Source: Anaeromyces robustus (lineage: Eukaryota > Neocallimastigomycota > Neocallimastigomycetes > Neocallimastigales > Neocallimastigaceae). From it: 64,000 nucleotides of DNA. Made by a program: the position numbers and the translations under genes. Where the stretch lies: NCBI GenBank assembly GCA_002104895.1, contig MCFG01000252.1:1-64000 (forward strand), given 5' to 3'. This document shows positions 1 to 25,504 of this stretch, piece by piece; position 1 is the stretch's first letter, and each line of letters starts with the position of its first letter. Below the pieces are notes generated by a model that was given only the letters and a program-made list of their open reading frames with translations, did not search any database and was not told the DNA's origin.

Positions 1-11577
<11,577 letters not shown>

Positions 11578-13976
11578 AGAAAATAATGTAAAAAAAAAAT
11601 ATATATATATATATATATAATATATATATGTATTACTTTTTTTTTAAAAAAAAAACTATATTAAAAACCCTATAGAAAAAAATGAAAATGAAAATGAAAA
11701 TTATTATTAAATATATATATATATATAATTTAAATTTACAAAATTATGTAAATATTATAATTTATATATATATATATATATATATTTCAGTTTTTATTTT
11801 TTTTTTTTATTAATTTATTTTAATTTTTAATAATATATTTATCTTTTAATTTTTATTTTAATTTATTTATTTATTTATTTATTTTTTTTATTTAATATTT
11901 TATTTTTTCTTTCTTTTTCTTTCTTCTTTTTTTTTTTTTTTTAAATAATTATAATTATTTTTTTTTCTCTCTTTATTATTAATATACCTCATTATATTGA
12001 CTCATATATAAAGAATATATATAACAATTTTTTATTATTTATTGAATTTAAAAATAATAATTGTTACTATTTTAGAATGTATATATAAAAAAAAATTAAA
12101 AGTTATAAAGTAATAATTGTAATTATTACTATTATAGATTATATATGTATATGTATTTTATAATAAAGTATAAAAATATTATATAGATTGTATATAAAAT
12201 AATTCCAAAGTATAAATTGTATATAAAAAAAAAAAAATAAAATTTTTTATTATAAAATTTAAAAAAATAAAATTATAATATTTAAAAAAGTAATTAAAAA
12301 AAAATTTTTTTTTACATTGGATAAAAAAAAAATTATTTTTTCCTATTATTATTTAATTAATGAATAATAAAACAAGTAAAATAATTAATTTATTTTCAAA
12401 AAAAAAAATTTTTTTTTTTTTAAAAAATAAAGTTATATTTATTATTTTTAAAGTCAAAAAGTAACAAAGTAACTGAAAACAAATAAATAATAATAATAAT
12501 AATAATTTTTTTCAATATATATTTGTTTAATTTTTAATGTTTTTAATTTTTTTTTATGAAATATTATTTTTAATAATATTTATTATTTATATTAAATTTT
12601 TAAAATTTTTTATTTTTTTCATAGTATTTTAAATCATAATTATTTTATATAATAATATATATTGATAAATATTGAATAGTAGAATTTGTATTACATTTAT
12701 TTTTTTTTTCTATGGAGTACATTTTTCCATTATCATTTAAAACATTTCTTAGAAACAACGCTCAGCTTTCTATACAAATTTTATTTTTTATATTTTTCTC
12801 TTATATGTCACATGTATGTTTATTTTAAATTAATAATATAAATAAAGATTAATCCTAGTCTAAAAAAAAAAAAAAAAAAAAATTTTTCTCAACATTTATT
12901 GATATTACATTCTAGCGTAATAATTTTTTTTCAAAAAGACACGATTCATCATAATCCTTATACATACATTTTTTGAACAACATTTTTTTCTCTGAACTTT
13001 TTTTATCACCATTTTTATTATTATTAATATTCTTTTAGAAGTTTATTATTATTTTCTTCTTAAGATAAATAAAAATAAATAAAATAAATATAATTATAAA
13101 AAAATAAATCATATTAAAAATTATTTTATATTATATAAGATATTATTTATATAAATAAAAATACCAAAGGATAATATTATAATAAGAATAAAAAATAAGA
13201 AATGCATATTTAAATATATTGATAAAAAAGTATAAAAATTATATAATAGGAAAAATTTATTATTTTTTATTTATATTTTAGTAATTATAATAAAAATATC
13301 ATTTATAAACATAAGCATAAATTAAAAAAAAAATTGTTTTTTAAAATTAAATAATCACTTTCCTTTTTTAATTTTTTTTTTTTTTTATAAAAGTGGCTAA
13401 CATTTTTAAAAATAAAAAAAAAATTAAAAAAATAAAAAAATATAATTTAATTAAAAATATTTCTGGTTTTTAATTTAACTTAATCAATAAAATAACTAAT
13501 AATAAAAAAAAAACAAAGGTGATCAATTATATTAATTTTTAAATTAATTTAATCAAATTGTTAGAAATAAAGTTAATAATTAATAAATATTATGTTTACC
13601 TTTTTTTATCTGACCTTACATACATTATTGTATAATTATTCTACACATCAATATAATAAAATATAATGTGATATATACTTAAAATATATGATTAATAAAT
13701 TACTTTATGAAATTTTCAATATATAATATTATTAAAGATAAAATAATATAAATTTACACTATTTTTCTTTATTTTCTTAATTTTTCTTTTTCTTTTTTTT
13801 CTTTATTCGTTTTTTATCAATATTTTTTAATTATTTTTATTTTACTTCATATTATCAATTATTATTTTTTTGTTATCATTGAATTACTTTTATTTATTAT
13901 TTATTATTTTATTCCTTTTTTTTTTTAAATTCTTTAATATTATTAAATAATTTTTTATTTTGGTAAAAAAATAAAA
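11578..13976. other. Intergenic AT-rich region
   Basis: This is the 3' flank of the CotH-glycosyltransferase gene followed by the 5' flank of the LRR-CotH gene. It contains TA dinucleotide runs near 11600-11790 and many A or T homopolymers. A slightly more complex stretch at about 12700-12960 shows no convincing reading frame. No exon, RNA gene or repeat element was recognised. Confidence 0.6.
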
Positions 13977-14623
13977 ATGAATTTAAAAATTTTATTAGTT
14001 TTTTTATCATATATTTCAATTACCTTTGCTGCAAGTCTCTCTTGTAAGCAAGTAAAAAAAAAGGTCTGTTCTTCATGTAGTAATGACAATTACCAATGTA
14101 AAACAGATACAAATGGGAATATATATTCTTTGTTAGTAATAATTATATTATTATATTTTAATTGAAATATTTTAAAGCTATTCATATTTTTTAAGAAAAA
14201 TAATTAATTATATATATAAATATATATATATATATATAGGTTAATTAATAATCAAAATTTTAGTAATGGTATTCCAGATATTATTTTCACTATAACTAGC
14301 TTAAAGGATTTGTAAGTATATATTTTTAAAAAGTAATATAAATATTTTCATGATTTTTTTAAAAATTATATCTTTAAATTAAATTTATTGATATGGTTTT
14401 AAAATTTTTTATTAATTTTTTAAATTATTATTTATTTTATAACATTAATTTTATTAATTAATGAACATTATATAAGGTATATAAATAATAGTAAAATTAC
14501 ATCAATTCCTTCAAAAATAGAAAATCTTAAGAAACTTAGAAGATTGTAAGTTGAATTATTAAAATAATAGAAAAATTATTATTCATTATTATTTTTATAA
14601 TGAATAATAATGAAATGATAATG

Positions 14624-14673
<50 letters not shown>

Positions 14674-17038
14674 TCATATATATATAGAGATTTAAGAGTA
14701 AATAAATTAACAGAACTTCCTAAAGAAATAGGAAAATTAAGTAATCTCAAATATTTGTAAGTTATTATTGAAATGAATATTTGGCATTTGCTTAAGTATT
14801 TAAATTAAATATAGTTTATTTTATTTTATTTTATTTTATTTTATTTTATTTTATTTTATTTTATTTTATATGTACTTGTAACTTATTCTACTTTACTATT
14901 TATTTTATTTTATTTTATTTTATTTTATTTTATTTTATTTTATTTTATTTTATTATATTTTATTTTATTATATAAAAAAAGTCATATATTTATTTTAATA
15001 TTTATTGTCATTTATGAAATATAAAATATTTTATCTTTAGAAAATTAAGTAATAATGATATAGTCTCTCTTCCTTCATCAATAGGAAATCTTAAATCACT
15101 TATAAAATTGTAAGAAAATATATAATAATAATTGTTAAAATTATTAATATAAATCATAATGATTCATTTTAAAAATTTATTATTTTATTATATATTAATA
15201 TTTTCTATAATTTTTCCTCAATTTATTAATAATATTATTTTATATATAGATATTTTACCAATTGTAAGTTAACATCTATTCCTTCATCCATTAAAAACCT
15301 TGTTAATCTTGAAGAATTGTTAGTATATAAAAAATTATTAATATGATATCAGAAAGGAATATATATATAATATGTATATATTTGTGAATTAACAACAATA
15401 ATTTTTATAACAAATTAAAAAAATATTTTTTAAGTATTTGATTAATTATTATATATATATTTAAATATGTATACTTATTGATTTTTTTTTTTTATATTAT
15501 ATATTATTATAGATTACTAAAAAAAAATAATTTAATATCTATTCCTAAAGAAATTGGAAATCTTAAAAATTTAACGCAATTGTAATAAATCAATTAATTA
15601 AATATTATATATATTAATATATTTTTTATTAATATTTGTTTTAAAATATTTAAATATTTAGTTTTATATTTTTAACAATTATTTGATTAATTTTTATAAT
15701 GTAAAATATATATATATAGAGTTTTAGATGATAATTGCATAGAAGAATTACCATCTGAACTTATCGGAAAAAGCTATGTGTAAGATATTCGTAACAAAAT
15801 ATTTTTTAATTTATTAAAAAGAATAATTAAATTCAATATTTATTAAAAAATAAAATAATATATATATATATTTATTAAAATAAATACAATAGTTCTTTTA
15901 AGAATAATAATGGTAATCGTTGTAATAATTCATGTTCCAAATTAAAAAATAAAATTTGTTCTACTTGTAAAACTGATGATTTTGAATGTAAAGCTAATGA
16001 AAACGGAGATATATATCATTTGTAAGTTAATAATATATAATAAATTATTTTATATAATACACTGCTTTTTTATAAAATATTAAATATTTATTAATTATGA
16101 TTTTTTATATAGAAAAATCAAGAATAATGATTTTAGTGAAGCCATTCCAGATGATATTTTTGATTTAACATCCTTAGAATATCTGTATGTTTATCATAAA
16201 ATAATCAATGATATATTGTTAATTTTTTTTTATTATTATTTTTAAAAAGTATATTTACTTATCATAATATTTATTTATAAAAAAAAATAATAATAATAAT
16301 TTTTTATTTTGTATAGATCACTAGAAAGTAATCAAATATCATTTATCTCAGGAAAAATCACAAACCTTGAAAACTTGAATGAATTGTAAGTTATTAATTA
16401 TAAACTTTTTTAACCACAAAATTATTAATATAAGTGTTATTATATATATATATAAACTTTATAATTATATATATTAATAATTTAAATAAATATTTTATAA
16501 TATTATTGTTATAAATATATTTATTTATATTACTATTTACTAATATTTATTAATTTTTATTAATTAATAAAAATAAATTTTAATATATTATACAGAAATT
16601 TAATTAATAATCAATTAAGATTTCTTCCATATAATATTGGAAGTATCAGTAATCTAAAAATTTTGTATGTAATTTTTAAAATAAATATAAAATATATTTT
16701 AAAAAAAATTTTTTTTTTTTAAAAAAAATATTAATATATATATAATTAATATAAATATTATCTGTTTTATTATTTTTTTATTTAATTAATTATATATTTA
16801 TTTCTATAATTATAAAAATATATTAATTTAAATTCTTTTATTGTTTTATTGCTAATATTTATAGGTCTTTAGATAATAATTGTATAGAGCATCTTCCATG
16901 GTCAATTGACCAGGATAAAGTTAATGTGTAAGTAGTTATAATATTATATATATATAATATTAGTTTATAATAGAATTAATAAAAAACAATGAAAACTATA
17001 ATCTAATTTTTTTTTATATTACTTTAATGTATAAAAAA

Positions 17039-17083
<45 letters not shown>

Positions 17084-18369
17084 CATTAGAAAATAATGGT
17101 GTTTGGAGATGTTCAAAACTCCCAGTTGTATATTTGACTACATCTATTAAAGATTGGGATGAAATGACTTCAAAAGAAGATTCAAAAATATGGGATACTG
17201 ATTCCGAAATATCAATCATTAGTCCTGAAAAAGAAGAATGGAGTTTTACAACAAAAAAAACAAGCGTTCGTTTAAGAGGAAATACAACACGTTTTGAACA
17301 AAAAAAACCTTTCAATATCAAATTAGATAAAAAACAAAGCATTTTAGGTATGCCAGAAAGTAAACGTTGGGTTCTTATTGCAAATTACTTTGATAGTTCA
17401 TATTTACGTAATGAACTTGCAAATTATTTAAGTGAATGTTTAGATTTATACCATGTTAATGGTCAATTTGTTAATTTGGTTTTAAATGGACAATATAATG
17501 GACTTTATTGGCTTGCAGAATCAATTAAGGTTGATAAAAATCGTATAAATATTGACGATGGTAAAAAAGGCATGACAGATGATGAAGATAAGGATTATTT
17601 GATTGAAATAGATACTAATTATGATGAACCTATAAAATTCATATCAAATATCCGTAGATTACCATATATGATTAAAAATGATGATTATATGATTGATGAT
17701 GAAACTAAAGAACTTACCACAGGAGGAAAAGCACGTCTTGAAAGATTTAAAAATAGGATCAATAATTTAGAAAAACTTCTCTATCCTGATTTTGAAGATG
17801 TAGAAGATATAGGAGTCATAGAAGATATAACTGAATTAGATAACATAAAACGTATAAATACAAATAAATGTTCCGTCCCAGATGAATCTTATAATAAAAT
17901 TATAGATATTGACACATTTGCAAAATTATGGGTAGTAAATGAAATTATGTCTAATCTTGATTTTAGAAATCCAAGGAGTGTCTTTTTCACTTATGAAATG
18001 AAAACAAATAAATTTAAAGCAGGTCCAGTATGGGATTATGACTATGCATCATTATATTTAAATGAAGATGGTGAATTGTTGTTATCTAAATCAATTTATT
18101 ATAATGCTCTTTTTAAATCTCCATCATTTATTAAACGTCTTAAAGAAATAAAAGAAGAATATTTTGGTAATATCGACCTTGAAAAATATATTGATTCTAT
18201 GAGTGAAAAACTTTCTACTGATGCAGAATATGATTTATTATATTGGGGAATACATGAACATCCATTAAAAGGATTTGTAGGTGAAAACCATAATGATTAT
18301 GTAGAGTTTTTAAAATTAGTAGTTACGGTTAAATTATCTGTTGTAATTGATAATATCGATAAATTATAA
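13977..18369 (+). CDS. LRR-CotH surface protein (signal peptide, two Cys caps, 11 LRRs, CotH kinase-like domain)
   Basis: Fourteen exons, all introns in phase 2: 13977-14131, 14240-14311, 14477-14545, 14688-14756, 15041-15109, 15250-15318, 15513-15581, 15720-15779, 15893-16021, 16113-16184, 16317-16385, 16596-16664, 16865-16927, 17082-18369. The 2322 nt encode 773 residues. Exon 1 holds a signal peptide ending near FAAS and a Cys-rich cap (CxxC, NYQC). Exons 2-8 each encode one repeat of the type L-L-NNxLxSIP-IGNL-NL-L. Exon 9 is a second cap (ICSTC, DFEC). Exons 10-13 are four more repeats. The last exon encodes a clear CotH domain with VRLRGNTTR, KKPFNIKLD, FDSSYLRNELA, VLNGQYNGLYWL and a late GPVWDYDYA. 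In this family the domain is kinase-like, and in fungi it sits on surface proteins. The ligand of the LRRs is unknown. The gene converges with the coiled-coil gene downstream. Confidence 0.9.
14819..14956 (+). repeat. (ATTTT)n microsatellite inside an intron
   Basis: Two blocks of ATTTT units separated by about 30 bp of other sequence, within the fourth intron of the LRR-CotH gene. An (AAT)n tract at 14624-14671 lies in the previous intron. Both lie outside exons, so length change would alter intron size only. Confidence 0.9.
17042..17080 (+). repeat. A-homopolymer ending in the 3' splice site of the CotH exon
   Basis: About 39 consecutive A residues run directly into the AG acceptor at 17080-17081. 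The usual fungal polypyrimidine tract is missing. The corresponding cap exon in the second LRR array (acceptor at 30770-30771) is also preceded by a run of A. Confidence 0.85.
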
Positions 18370-19400
18370 ATAACTAAATAAATAGATAGATAAATCATTA
18401 TTTCATTATTATTTTAAAAATAATTTCTTATATAAGAAATTAAAAAATTATAAATATCAATAAGAAAATTAGTGGAAAAAAAAAAATCTATTATTTAAAA
18501 TTATTTTTATATATTAATATTGTAATTTATTTATAAAATAAAAAAAAAAAAATACATTTAAAAATATGATTTCTTTTTTAAAATATTTTAATGTATTATG
18601 CATCATCCAATTAAATTTTTATTTTTTTTAATTAATTATATGTTAAATAAAATTGTATAAAAATTTTTTATATAAAAATTTAAACTCTAAAAAAATTTTA
18701 TTATTATTATTATTATTTTTTTTTAAATTTCAATTTCAACCCATCATTAACATAGTTCTTTATCTAACCTAATATAATTATTTATTAAAATCTAACGGAA
18801 GTACTTTAATATATATTATATTAAATATTTATTATGAACACTTTTTCATTAATAAATGTAAAAGCACCATATTGCATGGTGTTATTTTTATCATAAAAAA
18901 ATTTATGATAAAATTAATATTAAATCTTTTATATATAAAATTATTATAAATTAATTTAACGACATAACATATTTAATAAATATAAATAAATATATAAATA
19001 AATATATAAATAAATATATAAAATAAATTGACTAATTAAATCATTAATATATTAATTAATAAAAAAATTTTTTGAATAAAAATAAAATGTATAGATTCAA
19101 TTTACACATTTAAATATAATTGGTTAAAATTTTTGATGTATCATCCATTATCATTTTGGTTTTAATTTATATTATTATATTATATAATATAATCAATTAA
19201 AATATTTTTAAAAAGTATATAATGAAAAAAGAATTTTTCCTTTAATATTTTCAAAAATTAAAGGAGAAATTAAGAAAGGATTTAGTAGGAATATATTTAT
19301 TTTATTATTATTAATAAATAAATTCATTATATTAAATTAAGTAATAATAACAATAATAATAATAATTATTATTATTATTATTTTTTTGATTAATAGTAAT
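18370..19400. other. Intergenic region between convergent genes
   Basis: This is the shared 3' flank of the LRR-CotH gene (+) and the coiled-coil gene (-). It contains a small inverted repeat at about 18865-18880 (CACCAT/ATGGTG arms) followed at about 18880-18912 by a second with arms of roughly 12 bp around ATCATAAA/TTTATGAT. These hairpins could mark transcript ends, but that is inference. No coding exon is supported. Confidence 0.55.
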
Positions 19401-21909
19401 TTATTTTTTTGGGTTAAATCTTAAACGATTAAATTTTAATTTATTAATACATGTACTAATTATATCTTTTTTTAAATTTCCATTTCCAGGAATATTGATA
19501 AATTGTGAATTATTATTACTATTATTATAAATATTATTATTATCATCGTTTTTAATAATATCTTTTAGTTTATTCTCAAAAATGTCATTGGATGATCTAT
19601 TTTTTTTTATCATTTTAACTTTATTATTTGAATTAAAAATATAAGAATTATTTAATTTAATATTAGCAAAAGAATTTTTAAAACCTATAAATTTTTTTTT
19701 ATAAAAAAATATGAAAATAATATATATAATAATGTAAAATTAGTATATAAATATTTTAAATAATATAATATAATATAATATAATATAATATAATATAATA
19801 TATAATAATATAATATAATAATAAAGAATTAATGATTGATTTAAACCTACTTTTATTTTTTTTATTTTCTTTTTCTTTTTTGGATAACTGTTTGGCTTTA
19901 TTGAATCTTATTATTTCAATATTATTACCTTCAAAATCATAACTATTTTCAACAAAGGAAAATTGATGACTATCTTCATCTAATAAACTACATTTTTCAA
20001 AAACTTTTAAATCTCTTGACGATGTTTCATTAATTGGATATAATTTGTTTTTTAACTGTTGTTCCATCTTATTATTATTATTAACTTGATTTACAGTGAT
20101 ATTTTTAATGATTAAATTTTCAATATCATATATATATATTAATAATTTAAAATATTGAAGGGTTAAGGGATATATTAAATATGATGAAGATCCTACATCG
20201 TTTGTATTATCAATATCAACATTATTATAATCGCTATTTATACTTTCAATTTTTTTTATATTAATATTTAATGAAATAATATTTATTAAATTAAGATAAG
20301 TATTACGAATTTTTAATTTTAATTTTTCAAAAATAGGAATTCTAATTTTTTGACTAGTTATTTTTGGATTATTATTTTTAATATATCTTGAAACTTCTAT
20401 ACATATTTTAGTTAAATATTCTTTTTCGTTCATTATTATATCTTCATTATAGAAACTATTATTTTTTTTTATATTAGCATTGTCATTGCAAAAATTATTA
20501 TTCTTTTCTATATCGATATTGTTATCGGAAAAATAACTATTATTCATTTTGTTATTATTTTCCTTATTTTCCTTATTTTCATTGTTTTCATTGTTTTTGT
20601 TATTTTCCATATTTTTATTATTTTCATTATTATCATTGTTTTTGTTATTTTTTTTATTTTCGCTATTTTCATTAGTCTCTGTATCATATACAGTATCATC
20701 ATTACCATTGTTTTCTGAATCGGATTTTTTTTCTGATTTGAAACTAGATAATTTATCCGTATCAATATTTGAACATGAAATATGTTCATCATTTTTTTCA
20801 TTTGACATTGAATTCACTGAAAAAGAATTAAATAAAAGATAACAAAATGTATCATCACTTTCAGGTATAGCTATATCATTTTTGTAATATTCTAGAGATG
20901 TTGATGATATATCATTCATATAGTGTTTTGGAGATATTGATGATGAGGACATATCATTCATATAATGCTTTGGAGATATTGATGATGATGACATATCATT
21001 CATATAATGCTTTGGAGATGGTGATAAAACAATCGTTTCATTTATTTTATTATTTTCTGATAAAGATTCTTTTTTTTTAACTAATTCATCATACAATATA
21101 TTTATTAATTTTGATTTTGTTATACCAAAAAAGTCTTTTATCATTTTATTTTCATCATTATTTAAATCTTCCGATAATAAATTATCACTATAATTTATAC
21201 TAAATATAAGACATTCTTTCTTTTTCCTTTGTTTAATAGATGGATTATTACCTTTCGAAGAGGAAAAAAAAATTTTTACTAATTGCTTTAAAATTTTTAT
21301 ATTAACGTTATCATAATTTGCAATAATTTTGTTTTTCTTATTTATTTTTTCATTTATTTTATCTAAGGATTTTTTTAATTCTTCGTTTTTTTTATGTAAA
21401 CTTTCTAAACTATTTTGATATTCATTTTCTTCTTCCTTTAATTTTTCCCATGTTATAATTTGTTTTTCATTTCTTTCTTTTTCCTCTTGTAATTTTAATA
21501 TATTCTCTTTTTGTTGTTGACATATATCAGTTAAATCCTTTATTTTGGTATTTGCCTTTTCAATTTCAAGATTTAATTGATTCATTTTATCATCCTTCTC
21601 TAGAATTAAATTATTTTCATTATCATTTTCTTCATTTATATTTTGAAAATTAAATTTTTTATAAATATGTTCATTTTCTTTTTCAAGGCATTGAATTCTG
21701 GTTTTTAATGAACAATTTATATTTTTTAATTCTTGATATTTATTACAAATAGATAAATTATCATTTTTCAAGCTGCTAACTTTTAATAATAACATTCTAT
21801 TAAATTTATCTAATTCTTGATTTTGAATTAATAATGAAGAACTTACTTCTAAAGCAAATGCAAGTAATTGTTCATTAGATTTTGAGTTGACGGAATTATC
21901 AATTGCCAT
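19401..21909 (-). CDS. Coiled-coil Asn/Ser-rich protein, function unknown
   Basis: Two exons, 21909-19851 and 19684-19401 (donor GTAGGT, acceptor TTATAG, phase 1), give 780 residues. Reading through the donor would end in a poly-Tyr/Ile tail encoded by an ATATA microsatellite, so splicing is preferred. Residues 1 to about 230 have heptad-like hydrophobic spacing with many Leu, Glu and Lys, typical of a long coiled coil. Around residues 300-340 there are three copies of a 14-residue unit containing KHYMNDM and a Ser run. Residues about 390-480 are Asn/Glu-rich. A more structured, Ile/Leu-rich part follows (KITSQKIRIPIFEKL). The C-terminus is basic. There is no signal peptide or membrane span. 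I do not recognise a family. A cytoskeletal, kinetochore or scaffold role would fit the coiled coil but is a guess. Confidence 0.75.
20888..21016 (-). repeat. 42-bp coding tandem repeat, three units
   Basis: Three near-identical 42-bp units inside the coiled-coil gene encode SPKHYMND followed by a short Met/Ser/Ile segment. The third unit is degenerate at its end. Confidence 0.85.
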
Positions 21910-21989
21910 TTTTAATTACATTTATACATATATAAAAGTTTAATTAAAACAAAGCAATAACTAAAATTAAACTAAATTAAATGACTAAC

Positions 21990-22020
<31 letters not shown>

Positions 22021-25000
22021 AAAGCAAAAGAATAATAATCCTTTTCCCTCAATTTTTTTATATTCTAAATTATACTTTATTTAATTTATTTATTAAAAAT
22101 TTATTAAAAAATAATCTATTAAAACCTTTTTAATAAAAAAAAAAGAAAAGAAAAAAAGAAAGAAAAAAGGAATATACAATTTAAAATATTTATTAAAAAT
22201 AATATTACTTTATAGTACTTTTTCTATATATATTTTTTTATAAATTATACTAAATTTAAAGCATTTATATAATACTAATTAAGAAAAATACATAATTAAT
22301 TCTTTTATCATTTTTATTATGTAATTATTATTTTTAAAATAGATTAAAATATGCTTTTAAATAAAACCTTAAAATATTTGTTTATTTCTAAAATGAAAAA
22401 AAATTAATACAATAATACTATTTGTATAAATATTTAAATTATAATAATAAAAAAAAGTAAATAAACACTATTTATATAAATATTTAAATAATAAAAATAA
22501 AAAAAAAAGTAAATAAATAATGTTTATTTATTTATTTATTATTTGTTTATTAATTTACTATCAAATATAAAAGGTTTATTAAAAATTAAAAAAAAAAATA
22601 CAGTATTTCTCTATTTATACTTTTTTATCATTGTGGCTTGAAATATATAGTATTTTGATATATATATTATTTTGATATTTACAATCATAAAAATACATTT
22701 TAAAATTTTAAATTTTATTAAAAACTTTAATTATAATGTATCCAATATACATCTTAAATTTTTTTTTTTATCAAAAAAAGATCAAACTATAATATATATG
22801 TTTACATTGAAATCTATTTTATTATTAATTATAATAATATATTAATATTATCAAATAATTAAAATGAAGTACATTTTTTTATTCAATATATTCCTCTTTT
22901 TCTTTTTCTTTTTTTTTTTTTTATATTTAAGAAAACAAAAGTAAAGATCATAGAGGCTTTCCCTATTAAAATTTTTCTTCTTTTAGTATTTACATTAATA
23001 ATAAATAGTCAATTATTATTATTGTTATATTATTTAATTTTTAATTATATACGTAAAAATTTATGTTTTAATAGATTATTTTTCTAACTTTATGAAATAA
23101 ATATAATAAATTTTAAATATTTTTAATTGAAAGAAGGAATAAATGCATATTATAAAAGTATATAATTTATTTCAAACAAAACTATATCAAATCAAAACAA
23201 TGATAATAACACAATTTCCTTTGGTATTATTATACATATTAAAAATGCCAAATAAAAAAAAAAAAAAAAAAAAAAACTGGAATTTACCATTAAATAACAG
23301 AAATGATTATAATTAAAATTAAAATTAAAATTAAAAATATATAATTAAAAATAAAATTATATAATTAAAAAATAAATGGATTTAAATAAAATTAATAAAG
23401 TTATATATTTTATTAAACATTCAGATATGGTAATTTTTAATTATATTAAATTTATTTAATATATATTGTTATATATTTTATATATAATACTAATATATTT
23501 AACTATATAAAAATAAATATAGCAATACATTATTGTTATATATTAAAAATGTTAATATTTTTTACATATTCCATATATGTAAAAAAATGTTTGTTTTTTT
23601 TTTTTATTTAAATTCCATAATTTTTTTTTTATTTGATTTAGGAATAAATACCTAAAAAAAAAAAAAAATAAAAAAAAAATTGTCTAATTAACATAAATAT
23701 ATAAACTTTTAAATGATAAAATATATTATATTACATTTTATTATATTATATTACTCTATATTACATTATATTATTTTATATTATATTATTTTATTTTATA
23801 ATAATTATAATTATTAAAGAATATTTTTCATTTAATAATTACCAATATTATAATATTAGAATTGGTAAAGTTTTTTTTTTTTTTCAAATATTATTATTAT
23901 TTTATAAATTTAATACATTATAATTTAATAAACATGTTTAATTTTTTTCCGTTTTGTTCCTTTTTTTTCTTACTTTTCCCCTTTTTTTTCCCTTTTTTTT
24001 TTCCAGTTTTCTTTTTTATATATATAAATATTTAATATTATATTATATACTTTCTATTATTTAACGTTATATTTAAATTATTTAATTTATGATCATTTAT
24101 CATTTTTTTTTAAATGAATAAATAAAATAAATAAAATAAATAAATTAATAATAATAATAAATAAATAATAAATAATAAATAAATAATAATAATAAATAAA
24201 TAAATAAATAAATTAATAATAATAATAAATAAATAATAAATAATAAATAAATAATAATAATAAATAAATAAATAAATAATAATAATAAATAAATAAATAA
24301 ATAAATACATAAATAAATAAATAAATACATAAATAAATGAATAAATAAATAAATGAATGAATAAATAAAAGAAAAGAATTTATTTTTGAATTGATTTTAG
24401 ATAATAATTAATGATAAAAGTTATATTTATAGGTTAATACACTCTTACTATATCCTAATATTTTATTTTCGTATAATTTTTATTTTTAATATGCATCAAC
24501 ATTATTGTGCATTAGTTTGTGTTTCAGAAATTACATACAATTTTAATGTATATTAACTTTACATGGTTAACAAAAAAAAAATTTTTTTTATGAAATTGAA
24601 AAAACATGGATAGTCATTATACGAGGGGTAAAAAAAATTATATAATTAAAAAACTAAAAAAAAAATGTATAATAAAACATAATTTAACTATAGTATTTAT
24701 CTTAAAATATTCATATTTTAAAGTAACCATATTACAGAAATAATAAATAAATAGAATATAAATATATGTATAAATAAATATATAAATAAATACATAAATA
24801 AATATATAAATAAATATATAAATAAATATATAAACAAATATATAAATAAATAAATAAATAAATATATAAATAAATATAAAAATAAATAAATATACATTTA
24901 AATTTTTTTTTATTAATATCAATAATACTTAAAGAATAAAAAAAAATAAATTTTGTAAATTGAATGTAACATACTATATTGTATACAACTTTTAAAACAC

Positions 25001-25500
25001 AAAATTTGATAATTATCAAATTTTATTGATTTTTATAGGTTTTTAATTTGGTTATAAAAAAAATAAATAAATTAATAAAATGATTAATATAATTAATTTT
25101 AGTTCTTTTTTATTATATTTATATTTATATTTATTTAATAATATTTTTATATATTATATATATATACATAAAATTTCTATAGTTACGATAATAGATGTTT
25201 TAATACCTAACAGGAGTTGCAGTTAAGGATTGTAGAACTAATCATTTTTTATACTTATGCAAAATTGTTATGTATATCAATTCATTATAAATTATATAAC
25301 ATAATTTATAATAATAAAAATAGTATATTATTAGAAGATACATTATGCATGTAATATATAATGTTAATATTTATAAAGCAAATTTATTTTATTAAATTAT
25401 ATTTTTTTATAAAATAAATTAATTAGTTAATTATTTTAAATTTACAATTAATTTTTTAAAAATATTTATATTTATCTTTTTTTCTATTTTTTAAAAAGAA
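21910..25500. other. Intergenic AT-rich region with duplicated segment
   Basis: An A run at 21988-22018 lies just upstream of the coiled-coil gene start. Two copies of a roughly 60-bp unit (ACTATTT-TATAAATATTTAAAT, then AAAAGTAAATAAA) occur at about 22410-22520. From 23230 onward the sequence parallels 1-2900 in several ordered blocks. Tetranucleotide and related tracts occupy 24114-24371 and about 24755-24893. No exon was recognised before about 25500. Confidence 0.6.
23230..25080. repeat. Diverged segmental duplication of window positions 1-2900
   Basis: Shared landmarks in the same order: AATATATTGTTATATATT-like sequence (about 230 and 23460), a pyrimidine-rich block with CCTTTTTTTT-type runs (about 1920-2010 and 23945-24015), a tetranucleotide AAAT tract, then ATATGCATCA followed by GTGTTTCAGAA (about 2325-2450 and 24490-24530), and ATAATTTAGCTATAG versus ATAATTTAACTATAG (about 2583 and 24680). 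The copies differ by many indels. The exact boundaries are uncertain. Confidence 0.55.
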
Positions 25501-25504
25501 TTTA

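Noticed and set aside
19756-19850. Poly-Tyr/Ile C-terminus of the coiled-coil protein
   Set aside because: It is read-through of an intron microsatellite. Splicing 19851 to 19684 gives a matching phase and a longer non-repetitive C-terminus.
24110-25019. Poly-Tyr/Leu/Ile frames on the minus strand
   Set aside because: They are translations of tetranucleotide microsatellites.
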